A stretch of 64,000 nucleotides of DNA from Flagellimonas oceanensis. GTDB taxonomy: Bacteria; Bacteroidota; Bacteroidia; Flavobacteriales; Flavobacteriaceae. Below the pieces are notes generated by a model. That model ran no database searches, was not told where the DNA came from, and saw nothing but the letters and a program-made list of their open reading frames with translations. Within the stretch, counting starts at the first letter, position 1. Every line of letters starts with the position of its first letter. The stretch is taken from the NCBI RefSeq assembly GCF_003992595.1, contig NZ_RZNA01000052.1, forward strand, positions 62,001 through 126,000. Reading direction: 5' to 3'. A program made the position numbers and the translations under genes. Shown here piece by piece: positions 47,178-55,173 of this stretch.

Positions 47178-48734
47178 ATGAACCATACCATTTCCTTCGG
47201 TTGTTTTACCGCTTCAGTATTACTGATGCTATCCTGCACCAAACCCAAAGTGGGAGCTGATATCCTGATCGAAAACGGAACGGTTTACAATGGGGTGGAT
47301 GCCGAACCAAAAAAGTTGAGCATTGCCATAAAAGGGGATAAAATCATTTATATGGGTAAAGCGGATAGCGTTGAGGTGGTCGCTCCAAAAACGATCGATG
47401 CCAACGGGCTTGTTGTCTCGCCAGGTTTTATAGACCCACATACCCATGCCACCGCTGATCTGGAGGATTCTGAAAAATCCGATAACACGCCCTTTCTCTT
47501 TCAAGGAATCACAACAGTTACCGTAGGTAATGATGGAAGTAGTCCATATCCCTTGCAAGGGTTCCGCAGCCAATGTGGGGACCATGGAGTAGGGACCAAT
47601 GTGGTACTTCTGGTGGGACATGGAACCGTGCGGAAAGAAGTCATGGGTAAGAGTGACCGGAAAGCCTCTGCCGAAGAGATTCAGAAAATGGAGAAACTGG
47701 TTCAGCAAGAAATGGATGCAGGGGCCTTTGGGATGTCTACAGGACTGTTTTATGCCCCTGGTAGCTATTCAGATACCGAGGAAATTGTGGCCTTGGCCAA
47801 GGTGGTCGCCAAGAACAACGGTGTTTATGATACCCACATGCGTGATGAAAGCACTTATTCCATTGGATTGATACCTGCCATTCGGGAGACCATCGAAATC
47901 GGGCAAAGAGCGCAGTTGCCCGTGCATATTTCACATATCAAATGTTTAGGGGTCGAGGTTTGGAAGCAGAGTGACTCCATTATCGATATCATTGAAGATG
48001 CCCGGAAAAAAGGTGTTGATATAACAGCTAACCAATATCCATACGAAGCCTCTGCAACAGGGTTGCAATCGGCTGTCGTTCCCCGATGGGCGGAAAGTGG
48101 GGGCAAGGATTCCCTGTTCATTCGATATGGAAACGCTGGATTGAGAAATCAAATACTTGAGCAAACGCAGAATAATATAGCCCGAAGAGGCGGTCCCAAC
48201 ACATTATTGATCGTCCAATCCCCAAAAAAGGATTATGAGGGTAAAACCTTGCTGGAAATATCGGAATCCCTGAATATGAAACCAGAAGAAACCGTCTTCA
48301 AAATTTTGGAAGAAGGCTATATTAAAATCGCTTCCTTTAACATGAACCCCTATGACATTGCCAACTTTATGGATGAACCATGGGTGGTCACAGGGTCCGA
48401 TGGTGGTTCGGGGCACCCAAGAAAATATGGGACCTTCCCAAGAAAATACAACAAGTATGTCAAAGGGGACAGGATATTGGATTTAGGGGGCTTTATCAAA
48501 CAAAGTTCTTCTGTAACTGCGGATATTCTCCGAATTCCTGAACGTGGTAAATTATTGGAAGGTTATTTTGCGGATATCATCATTTTCGATCCTGAAACAT
48601 TTAAAGACCTCGCCACTTACAATGATGCCTTTCAATTGGCACAAGGTGTAAAGTACAGTATTATCAATGGGGAACTTTCCATTGACGAGGGGGAATATAC
48701 TGGCGAAAGAAATGGGATTGTACTAAAAAAGTGA
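47178..48734 (+). CDS. D-aminoacylase-type amidohydrolase lipoprotein
   Basis: A 518-residue amidohydrolase whose N-terminus (to LMLSC, residue 20) is a lipoprotein signal, so the enzyme is probably periplasmic. GFIDPHTHATADLED holds the metal-binding HxH. FGMSTGLFYAPGSYSDTEEI, DTHMRDES, PVHISHIKCLG and TGSDGGSGHPR match the N-acyl-D-amino-acid deacylase (D-aminoacylase) group. Known members release D-amino acids or process D-amino-acid-containing peptides; the exact substrate is inferred. Confidence 0.9.
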   Translation: MNHTISFGCFTASVLLMLSCTKPKVGADILIENGTVYNGVDAEPKKLSIAIKGDKIIYMGKADSVEVVAPKTIDANGLVVSPGFIDPHTHATADLEDSEKSDNTPFLFQGITTVTVGNDGSSPYPLQGFRSQCGDHGVGTNVVLLVGHGTVRKEVMGKSDRKASAEEIQKMEKLVQQEMDAGAFGMSTGLFYAPGSYSDTEEIVALAKVVAKNNGVYDTHMRDESTYSIGLIPAIRETIEIGQRAQLPVHISHIKCLGVEVWKQSDSIIDIIEDARKKGVDITANQYPYEASATGLQSAVVPRWAESGGKDSLFIRYGNAGLRNQILEQTQNNIARRGGPNTLLIVQSPKKDYEGKTLLEISESLNMKPEETVFKILEEGYIKIASFNMNPYDIANFMDEPWVVTGSDGGSGHPRKYGTFPRKYNKYVKGDRILDLGGFIKQSSSVTADILRIPERGKLLEGYFADIIIFDPETFKDLATYNDAFQLAQGVKYSIINGELSIDEGEYTGERNGIVLKK

Positions 48735-48817
48735 TGACCATCTTTTAATTTTTTCTAGTTGGAATAGTTGTATTTTTATACAGGCAATGTTGCTGTATCA
48801 ATACCAAACAAACAGTT

Positions 48818-49258
48818 ATGAAACTATTCCGCCTTATAGTTCTTGTTGGTTTCTGTATCATTTTAACCCCATCCGATATATTTGGGCAGGACAAGCTGGA
48901 TGCATCGATTGTGTCCGATTTACAAGAGACAACTCAGTATGCCTTTGGGGTCAGCGAAGAGCGTCATTTTAGAGGTGTTTTGAGCTTGTATGATAAACTC
49001 GTGGCCAGTGGAGTAGGGGTATCCGACTATGAAATCGTTACCAAGGGTATGTTGGTCAAGCAGCTGGTGAAAGGCTCGGAACTGGAGACTTTATACAAAA
49101 AGTACAATGATAAGGTTCGTGTTACCGTATGTAGTGTGGCCATGGAAAAATTGGGTGTTTCCGAGGACCAGCTCATTCCTGGAATGGAACCCGTCGCTAC
49201 ATGGACAGTGAGAATACTCCAACTACAAGCTAAAGGGTATAATACCGTGACGTATTAG
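48818..49258 (+). CDS. Secreted DsrE-like family protein
   Basis: A 146-residue protein with a signal peptide (MKLFRLIVLVGFCIILTPSD, cleavage after IFGQ). The rest resembles the DsrE/DsrF-like fold: YEIVTKGMLVKQLVKG, VRVTVCSVAMEKLGVSEDQLI with a single Cys near the usual position, and the closing ATWTVRILQLQAKGYNTVTY. Periplasmic DsrE-like proteins are known but poorly defined; sulfur transfer is only a possibility. Confidence 0.65.
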   Translation: MKLFRLIVLVGFCIILTPSDIFGQDKLDASIVSDLQETTQYAFGVSEERHFRGVLSLYDKLVASGVGVSDYEIVTKGMLVKQLVKGSELETLYKKYNDKVRVTVCSVAMEKLGVSEDQLIPGMEPVATWTVRILQLQAKGYNTVTY

Positions 49259-49303
49259 TTTTTTTCGTTTTAAGTTCAGTTCAAACCATGAGGGTAAATC
49301 CAT

Positions 49304-49606
49304 ATGACAGCAAAATTTGAAGCATCAAAATATGGTTTGGATAGAAAACAATTGATGGAGAACATTAAAAATGCGCTTGAAGCATGTAGGTTCAAAATAA
49401 AGAGCATCGATGAAAACACTGGAACAGTCCGCGCCATAACAAGATTGAGTCTTTGGTCTTGGACAGAAAAAATGGAAATAGAGGTTGGCGTTAGGGGAAG
49501 TGTGACCGTAAAAAGTGAGTGTTCCCTTCCCAGTCAATTTACAGACTGGGGGAAGTATGAAAGAAATGTAGATACATTTTTCAAAATGCTAGGTTGCGCA
49601 CAATGA
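49304..49606 (+). CDS. Small cytosolic protein of unknown function
   Basis: A 100-residue protein with no signal or membrane segment and no family I recognise. It alternates a helix (LDRKQLMENIKNALEACRFK) with strands (IKSIDENTGTVRAITRLS, TEKMEIEVGVRGSVTVKSEC) and ends in a helix (VDTFFKMLGC). The helix-then-sheet layout suggests a small alpha/beta fold. Its 3' end is convergent with the nagB-like gene, leaving 13 bp between stops. Confidence 0.6.
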   Translation: MTAKFEASKYGLDRKQLMENIKNALEACRFKIKSIDENTGTVRAITRLSLWSWTEKMEIEVGVRGSVTVKSECSLPSQFTDWGKYERNVDTFFKMLGCAQ

Positions 49607-49619
49607 AGATTCCCGACAT

Positions 49620-50348
49620 TCATCCAAACTGTTCGGGGAAATCAGGTGTTTTTACTTCTAAACATTCGACATCGGGGTGCAGCCATAAGAAGGAGGCAGG
49701 CCATTGTGGGGTTATGATTTTTTCCTTCAAAATTGAAATGGCCTTTTCCTTGCCGGTTCCATGAACCAAGAGGATGATTTTTTTGGCAGTGAGAATGTTT
49801 TGCATCCCCAGGGTCATTCCATATGATGGTTTTTGGTTCAAATCTTTTACCATGCCGTGGTTTTGGGATGTCTCTGAAAGTGGGGCCACATGGCAATAGG
49901 GCTGTAAGTGGTGGTCAGGCTCATTGAAACCAATATGCCCATTCTTGCCCAATCCTAAGATACACAGGTCGATCAAACCTTCATTTTCAATCTTCTGTTG
50001 GATTCTTTCGCATTCTTGTCGAGCATTTTGTGGGTTGGTTCCAAAACCAGTGTACCGGTCATTGGAAACGTTCAAGGGTTTCAATAGGTGTTTTTGTAGG
50101 TAGTACTCACAAGAACCTGGGTGTGTGTCAGCCAACCCTCCCCACTCATCCAATTTTACAATCTGTAGTCCTTCAAAAAGCTCTGGTCCGTTCAAATATT
50201 GTTTTGCCAAAAAATCATACGTGCCCGTTGGAGAGTTGCCCGTGGCTGCACAGATACGAAGTTCCCTTTTCTTCTTAAGTTCAGAAAGTACGGTATGGCC
50301 AGCATGGGCACTCATTTCCCCATAGTCGTCAAAGAATAGGTAGTTCAT
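49620..50348 (-). CDS. NagB-like sugar-phosphate isomerase/deaminase
   Basis: A 242-residue protein of the glucosamine/galactosamine-6-phosphate isomerase family. ATG 50348 is chosen: it overlaps the previous stop as ATGA and gives MNYLFFDDYGEMSAHAG; the longer frame starts with GTG. Motifs are CAATGNSPTGTYDFLA (phosphate loop), IVKLDEWGG, and LGLGKNGHIGFNEPDHHL with the catalytic Asp/His region. The family includes NagB, AgaI-type isomerases and 6-phosphogluconolactonase. Linkage to a GMC oxidoreductase operon rather than N-acetylglucosamine genes argues for another sugar phosphate, so no gene symbol is assigned. Confidence 0.82.
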   Translation of the reverse strand: MNYLFFDDYGEMSAHAGHTVLSELKKKRELRICAATGNSPTGTYDFLAKQYLNGPELFEGLQIVKLDEWGGLADTHPGSCEYYLQKHLLKPLNVSNDRYTGFGTNPQNARQECERIQQKIENEGLIDLCILGLGKNGHIGFNEPDHHLQPYCHVAPLSETSQNHGMVKDLNQKPSYGMTLGMQNILTAKKIILLVHGTGKEKAISILKEKIITPQWPASFLWLHPDVECLEVKTPDFPEQFG

Positions 50349-50899
50349 GATATCCACGCATTTTCCCCATTATAAGGAATGCAGCCTTCGAACCTACCGG
50401 GAACGGGATTGTAACGAAGTGCTTCGGTCGCACCGACCTCAGAAGTGAAATAGCCCCAGAGGGTAAGCTCTTTGAGCATGGTAAAAAAGTGTGGTTCCTC
50501 CAAAGACCTGTGTTTTTTGGCCTCTTCATCAAATTGGGTAAGTAGATTTAGTTTTTTTTCTTTGGAAAGGGAAAGGAATGATTCTCCGAACCCATCCATG
50601 GACTTTTCTTCGACCTTATCCAAACCATCAATAAAAAGTAAGGTTTCATCCTCACTATAACAGTCATTTACGATTGTTTTCATGAACGTCCCGATATGGG
50701 CAGCCTTTGCCCCGGGGGATTCATCCGTGTCCGGAAGAATGGTTTCGCCTATTTCATCAAGGAAGGGAACATCGTCATCGGTCACCATCCAAGGTCTTTT
50801 CTTTGGAGGGGCAACACAGCCCGACAAAAAGAATTGGGACCCTATGATACTTCCTCCCAGAATGGTGGCTGTAAGTTTTAAAGCATCTCTTCTTTCCAT
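50345..50899 (-). CDS. Gluconate 2-dehydrogenase subunit 3-like protein
   Basis: A 184-residue protein. The ATG at 50899 gives MERRDALKLTATILGGSIIG, a Tat-like (RRD) signal followed by a lipobox-like LSGC; the longer frame would hide this. The mature region (DVPFLDEIGETILPDTDESP, VNDCYSEDETLLFIDGLD, HFFTMLKELTLWGYFTSEVG) is the gluconate 2-dehydrogenase subunit 3 family, the small helper of GMC-type periplasmic dehydrogenases. Its catalytic partner is the GMC gene two genes upstream. The stop overlaps the NagB-like start. Confidence 0.85.
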   Translation of the reverse strand: MERRDALKLTATILGGSIIGSQFFLSGCVAPPKKRPWMVTDDDVPFLDEIGETILPDTDESPGAKAAHIGTFMKTIVNDCYSEDETLLFIDGLDKVEEKSMDGFGESFLSLSKEKKLNLLTQFDEEAKKHRSLEEPHFFTMLKELTLWGYFTSEVGATEALRYNPVPGRFEGCIPYNGENAWIS

Positions 50900-50934
50900 G
50901 TTTTGATCTGTTTGGAATAGTGGGAACCTGACCA

Positions 50935-52017
50935 CTATACTTTCTTCCATAATTTATAGGGCTTGTCCACATCCGATTTGAAAGGAAGTAGCACTTTTTT
51001 CCCAGTGCCCGCTGATTCATAGGCTGCAAGTATCACTTCCAGTACGGCCTTGCCATCTTCCCCTGTTACCAAGGGCTGTTTGTCATTTTTGACACAATCC
51101 ACAAAATGTTCAAATTCCTGAGGGAATCCATAGTTCCAGCTCTCTTCAAACATGGTATAGCTCCATCCAATGGTGTTTCCCGCCTTTTCCACAGCATAGC
51201 CCACTCCTTTGGCACTGTAGGTTTGTATGGAGTTGCCTTGTAGTATATCCGCATAGGCCACTCCTTCTGAACCATGTATTTCGGCTTTATCGTCCATGCC
51301 CCCAAGTTTGGTCCAGCTTTCTTCCATGACGGCCGTTACACCATCTTCGAATTCCAGGATAATAATGGAGTTGTCCTCACCTTCGGTTTTGTCCTTGTGC
51401 ACACTGGTCATCATTTGGGCATATACCGATTTGATGTTTTTCTCAGGATGTAACCATCTAAAGAATTGGATGGCGTGGCAGCCCATGTCCATGGTTACCC
51501 CACCTCCGGAGCGTTCAATATCCCAAAAGTGGTCGGCATGGGGGCCATCGTGTTTCTCCGATTGTTTAAAGAGCACGGGGTCTCCAAGGGCACCTTCGTC
51601 CAATAAAGCCTTCAAACGTACATATTTAGGGGCGAAACAAAGTTCTTCGGCATACATGAGCTTTACATTGGCTTCTTTGCAGGCATCGATCATTGCATCC
51701 GCTTCCTTTAAGTTCATGCACAAAGGTTTTTCGACCACTACATGTTTACCGGCTTTTGCTATTTTTAAAGTAATTTCACAATGTAGATAGTTGGGTGCCC
51801 CAATGACCACCATGTCAATTTGCGGCATTGCCAACATTTCATCCAAATCAGTATAATGATTGGGAATGTTGAACTTTTCCGCGAATTTTTCGGCATGCCC
51901 TTTTGTAGGAGACATTACCGCTAAAATCTCCGCATCCGATACCCTGCTCAATGCATCGGCATGTATACTTGATATGAATTGGGAACCCACTAGTCCGACT
52001 CCGACTTTTTTGTCCAT
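50935..52017 (-). CDS. Gfo/Idh/MocA-family oxidoreductase
   Basis: A 360-residue NAD(P)-dependent sugar oxidoreductase. Rossmann start VGVGLVGSQFISSIHADALS, cofactor motif HVVVEKPLCMNLKEADAMID (EKP), and C-terminal substrate domain with DHFWDIERSGGGVTMDMGCH, in which the conserved D and H/K positions are visible. Family members interconvert sugars, inositols and keto-sugars; combined with the GMC dehydrogenase a 3-keto-sugar or inositol pathway is plausible. It lies 12 bp downstream of the GMC gene. Confidence 0.9.
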   Translation of the reverse strand: MDKKVGVGLVGSQFISSIHADALSRVSDAEILAVMSPTKGHAEKFAEKFNIPNHYTDLDEMLAMPQIDMVVIGAPNYLHCEITLKIAKAGKHVVVEKPLCMNLKEADAMIDACKEANVKLMYAEELCFAPKYVRLKALLDEGALGDPVLFKQSEKHDGPHADHFWDIERSGGGVTMDMGCHAIQFFRWLHPEKNIKSVYAQMMTSVHKDKTEGEDNSIIILEFEDGVTAVMEESWTKLGGMDDKAEIHGSEGVAYADILQGNSIQTYSAKGVGYAVEKAGNTIGWSYTMFEESWNYGFPQEFEHFVDCVKNDKQPLVTGEDGKAVLEVILAAYESAGTGKKVLLPFKSDVDKPYKLWKKV

Positions 52018-52029
52018 AATCTTAATTTA

Positions 52030-53718
52030 TTACAATAAACCTTTTTTAATCTGTGCCGCGGCATATGTGGCTGCCCGTGCTGTAAGTGCCATATACAGAA
52101 TGGATGGACTTTGATTGCCTGTACTGGTCATACAGGCGCCATCGGTCACAAATACATTTTTACACTCGTGCATCTGGTTGTATTCGTTCAAAAGGGAGGT
52201 CTCAGGGTCTTTGCCCATTCTTACGCCACCCATTTCATGGATATCCAATCCAGGGGCTTGGTTGTTGTCCTGTGTGTCTATATCGGTACACCCCATTTTC
52301 TCGAGCATGCTACGACTTTCCACAAGAAAATCATTGATCATTTTTTCGTCATTTTCATCGTAACCAACATCCGTGACAAGTAAGGGAATGCCCCAGTTAT
52401 CTGTTTTATCCGGGCTCAAGTAAACTCTGTTTGATGCTTTAGGGATGGTCTCACCTTGCATATACATATAGATTTGCCAGCTCCCAGGTCTACTTATTTT
52501 ATGCTTAAAGTCTGCGCCGAGCTGCGGTGTTTCGTCAGGGATTTCTTCGGCTCTGTTCCGATAGGCTCCAGTAAAAATGGTGTATCCGCCAAGAAAATCA
52601 GTATCCTGTTCCTTTAAATTACGGTAGTTGGCTATAATACATTCCGAAGGCCTTGAACCATAATAATATTTGTCCTCATATCCGCTGATTTTGGCACCTG
52701 CTCGGGCTCTGTAGATATGAAAACCAATATATCTTCCCAATAAGTCATGATCGTTGCCAAGACCATAAGGAAAACGATTGGATTTTGAATTGAGTAAAAT
52801 CAAATTGGAATTTAGTGCCGATGCATTCACAAAAATAATTCTGGCATTGAAGATGAACTCCTCTTTTGTGTTGGCATCAATGACCTTGACACCGGAAGCT
52901 TTTCCGGAATCTTCATCATAAAGAATGGAATGAACTACCGAAAACGGTCTTATGGTAAGGTTACCTGTTTTTTCGGCCCAGGGCAGTGTGGATGCATTGG
53001 AACTGAAATACCCTCCAAAAGGGCACCCTCGCATACACTTATTGCGACAAAGACATTTGCCCCTACCTTGGTCCAAATGGGTTTGTTCCGGTTCACTTAG
53101 ATGTGCCCATCTCCCCTGGGCTAAATATCTTCCAGGGAAATGTTCCTCGAGCGTGCTTTTCATATGCTCCTCCACACAGTTCAGTTCGAAAGGAGGCAAG
53201 AACTCCCCATCTGGCATGGCCTCAATACCATCCTTGTTACCACACACGCCGATAAATTTCTCCACATGCGAGTACCACGGGGCAATATCATTGTAATCAA
53301 TGGGCCACGCTATCCCGTAACTATACTTTTCAGGTGCTTTGAACTCGTAATCACTCCAACGTTGACAGGCCCTTCCCCAAATCAGGGATTTGCCACCAAC
53401 TTGGTACCCTCGTATCCAGTCGAATGGTTTCTCCTGTACATAAGGGTGATCGGTATCCTTTATGAAAAAATGGGCAGTATCTTCTCCGAATCCAGATGCT
53501 TTGGTAATCAGTGGGTTTTCTTCATAGAACTTTTTGGTCATTCGACCCCGGTGTTCAAAATCCCACGGATCCATAGTCATGGTGGGGTAATCTTTGATAT
53601 GCTCTACATCCCTTCCCCTCTCCAGTACGAGTGTTCTTAAACCTTGTTCACAAAGTTCCTTGGCGGCCCAGCCCCCGGATATTCCCGATCCTATAACGAT
53701 GGCATCAAAATGTTCCAT
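52030..53718 (-). CDS. GMC-family sugar dehydrogenase (large subunit)
   Basis: A 562-residue FAD enzyme. The FAD fold starts at DAIVIGSGISGGWAAKEL, with GGKSLIWGRACQRWSDYEF, four cysteines in GKCLCRNKCMRGCPFGGYFS, VKVIDANTKEE, and the C-terminal GMC motif HEMGGVRMG ... FVTDGACMTSTGNQSPS. It resembles gluconate 2-dehydrogenase/glucoside 3-dehydrogenase catalytic subunits, and the small subunit is encoded in the same operon. The cysteine cluster resembles an iron-sulfur or disulfide site seen in this subgroup. An AraC regulator is divergent 239 bp away and probably controls the operon. Confidence 0.9.
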   Translation of the reverse strand: MEHFDAIVIGSGISGGWAAKELCEQGLRTLVLERGRDVEHIKDYPTMTMDPWDFEHRGRMTKKFYEENPLITKASGFGEDTAHFFIKDTDHPYVQEKPFDWIRGYQVGGKSLIWGRACQRWSDYEFKAPEKYSYGIAWPIDYNDIAPWYSHVEKFIGVCGNKDGIEAMPDGEFLPPFELNCVEEHMKSTLEEHFPGRYLAQGRWAHLSEPEQTHLDQGRGKCLCRNKCMRGCPFGGYFSSNASTLPWAEKTGNLTIRPFSVVHSILYDEDSGKASGVKVIDANTKEEFIFNARIIFVNASALNSNLILLNSKSNRFPYGLGNDHDLLGRYIGFHIYRARAGAKISGYEDKYYYGSRPSECIIANYRNLKEQDTDFLGGYTIFTGAYRNRAEEIPDETPQLGADFKHKISRPGSWQIYMYMQGETIPKASNRVYLSPDKTDNWGIPLLVTDVGYDENDEKMINDFLVESRSMLEKMGCTDIDTQDNNQAPGLDIHEMGGVRMGKDPETSLLNEYNQMHECKNVFVTDGACMTSTGNQSPSILYMALTARAATYAAAQIKKGLL

Positions 53719-53957
53719 AAAAATTCATAATTAGGAAATACTCCGTTTGAGTATTTGTAAAACTGATTTACCTTGCCAATAGATCAGTTTGATAATGGCC
53801 CCAATCTTCCGGTTTACTGTTTTTATCCGTAGTGATGTACTTATTCTCAGAAGTAAATTGCAATTGCCTTGATTGGGCTTTAATTTCAAATATGATCAAA
53901 CCTTATATATGTCTTTTTGTAAATTACTTCATATTTTTTGTAAAATCATGATAGGAT
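53719..53957. promoter_or_regulatory. Divergent promoter region of the GMC operon and AraC gene
   Basis: A 239-bp non-coding region between divergent starts, AT-rich toward the AraC gene. It should hold the operon promoter and operator. No repeat long enough to name is visible. Confidence 0.45.
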
Positions 53958-54773
53958 ATGATAAAAGAAGCACGGATAGATGATTTGAAACGCTTTTATT
54001 TTGAGCTTGACGATGAGAGGCCCATCCAAATCATATTGAACAAGCATGAAGATGGGGAAGAAGGTTGGTTTGACATGCACTATGAATTCGAACTGGGCGT
54101 GGTATTGGAAGGTAAAATGAAGCGCTCCTACCTCGAATGCGATATGGAAGTAGAACCTGGCGAGGTTTGGTTCTGCAATATGTGGGAACCACATGGTTTC
54201 GAAGTACTTGAGGCTCCTTGTGAGGTGGCTGTATTTGTTGTGGACCCAAGGTATTTGGCAACCACACGTTTTTTTGATAGGGACATGACCTCTGCATTCA
54301 TGTTACCACCGAAAGATAGGCCAAGGACCGCGGCAAATTTGATGAGTGAAATAAAGGGTTTGGCAAAAAAAGTAGAACAAAGGTTCTCCAAAAGCTATGA
54401 TGTGGATTGGGCCAAACTATATTTATTTCAATTGTTGCTTTCCCTTATGGAAGAGTGGGAGATCCCACTGCAAGATTCAAATTCTGAATCCAGAACCTCC
54501 ATCCAAGGAGCCTTACGATTGATTTTTGAAGAAAAGAGACTCATAACGACCAAAGAGGCAGCTTTGGCCTGCCACATGTCCGTGACAAAATTCACAGCCT
54601 TGTTCAAAGATTTGATGGGTTCAACTTTTTCCGATTTCGCGTTGCAGTATCGGGTAAAAGGCGCCTCTTTCCAGCTAAAAAACTCCAACCTGACCCAAGA
54701 GGCGGTGGCACTTAACTGGGGATTTTCCGACGCAAGCCACTTGCATAAATATTTGTACAACCCTAAATATTGA
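53958..54773 (+). CDS. AraC-family transcriptional regulator of the sugar-oxidation operon
   Basis: A 271-residue regulator. Residues 1-120 form a cupin-like sensing domain (WFDMHYEFELGVVLEGKMKR, VEPGEVWFCNMWEPHGFEV). The C-terminal 100 residues have the AraC double helix-turn-helix (LITTKEAALACHMSVTKFTA; LTQEAVALNWGFSDASHLHK). Cupin-AraC proteins usually sense sugars, which fits the divergent dehydrogenase operon. It ends 16 bp before a terminator that also marks the edge of the accessory island. Confidence 0.88.
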   Translation: MIKEARIDDLKRFYFELDDERPIQIILNKHEDGEEGWFDMHYEFELGVVLEGKMKRSYLECDMEVEPGEVWFCNMWEPHGFEVLEAPCEVAVFVVDPRYLATTRFFDRDMTSAFMLPPKDRPRTAANLMSEIKGLAKKVEQRFSKSYDVDWAKLYLFQLLLSLMEEWEIPLQDSNSESRTSIQGALRLIFEEKRLITTKEAALACHMSVTKFTALFKDLMGSTFSDFALQYRVKGASFQLKNSNLTQEAVALNWGFSDASHLHKYLYNPKY

Positions 54774-54789
54774 TTTAAGCGGAAACAAA

Positions 54790-54818
54790 AAAACGCCGAT
54801 GCAAAGCTTGGCGTTTTA
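54790..54818 (+). terminator. Rho-independent terminator after the AraC gene
   Basis: AAAACGCC, loop of 12 nt GATGCAAAGCTT, GGCGTTTT then AATT. A good 8-bp stem. It is the last typical chromosomal feature before the island. Confidence 0.82.
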
Positions 54819-54838
54819 ATTGAACTATTTATTTGTGA

Positions 54839-54875
54839 CCAGGTGCGGCAGGATTCAAACCTGTGACCGAACGCC
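54839..54875 (-). pseudogene. tRNA 3'-end-like remnant (possible attachment site)
   Basis: On the minus strand, GGTCACAGGTTTGAATCCTG followed by CCGCACCTGG has the look of a tRNA T arm plus acceptor strand (GGTTTGAATCC in place of GGTTCGAATCC, so the invariant C56 is T). Upstream there is a CATAACCC-like segment, but no matching 5' acceptor strand (AGGTGCG would be needed) and no D arm. It is not a functional tRNA. Such 3' fragments are typically left where mobile elements integrate in tRNA genes; no second copy was found on the other side within this window. Confidence 0.4.
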
Positions 54876-54943
54876 CTATATTTAAAGGGTTATGGAGCCT
54901 TCCAAAATCTGTTGACCGATTTGTTGACGGGCAATTTGACCGT

Positions 54944-54964
54944 GTTTATAGTCAATTGAACTTT
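54944..54964 (-). repeat. Split, inverted relative of the array repeat
   Basis: On the minus strand AAAGTTCAA, then TTGACT, then ATAAAC: both halves of the array repeat AAAGTTCAA-ATAAAC, separated by 6 extra bases and in reverse orientation to the array. It may be chance, but it shares CAATTGAACTTTC (in plus-strand order AATTGAACTTTC) with the better copy 120 bp downstream. Confidence 0.35.
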
Positions 54965-55068
54965 CCTGATAAATTTACTGAAATTTTTCTTTCATAACTT
55001 TTCCAGTAAAAGATGTTCTATGAATAGGTCTCCAACCCATAAGGGCATGAAACATGAAAATAAGCTAC

Positions 55069-55084
55069 CGTTTAATTGAACTTT
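55069..55084 (-). repeat. Inverted near-copy of the array repeat upstream of the recombinase
   Basis: On the minus strand this is AAAGTTCAATTAAACG, which differs by one base from the first 16 bases of the array repeat AAAGTTCAAATAAACG; the terminal AT is not kept (GT follows). It lies 90 bp before the recombinase start and points away from the array. The rest of the 54774-55173 stretch contains only the terminator, the tRNA-like remnant and the split copy; no other gene is seen. Confidence 0.6.
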
Positions 55085-55173
55085 CACTCTTAAACAAGTA
55101 CACTGATTCCAAAGAGTTTACTTTTTCGGTACACTTAAATAGTTTACCTTATATACCCTTTTTTACACCTAAG

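Noticed and set aside
54811..54829. A third relative of the repeat at CGTTTTAATTGAACT
   Set aside because: It shares only AATTGAACT and lies in and after the terminator of the AraC gene, so the match is most likely chance.
54835..54915. A functional tRNA gene on the minus strand
   Set aside because: No 5' acceptor strand, no D arm, and an altered T loop; only a 3'-like fragment is present.
55054..55173. A longer recombinase starting 40 codons upstream
   Set aside because: The extra residues show no conservation with resolvases and would move the catalytic Ser from position 9; the region also holds the inverted repeat copy.
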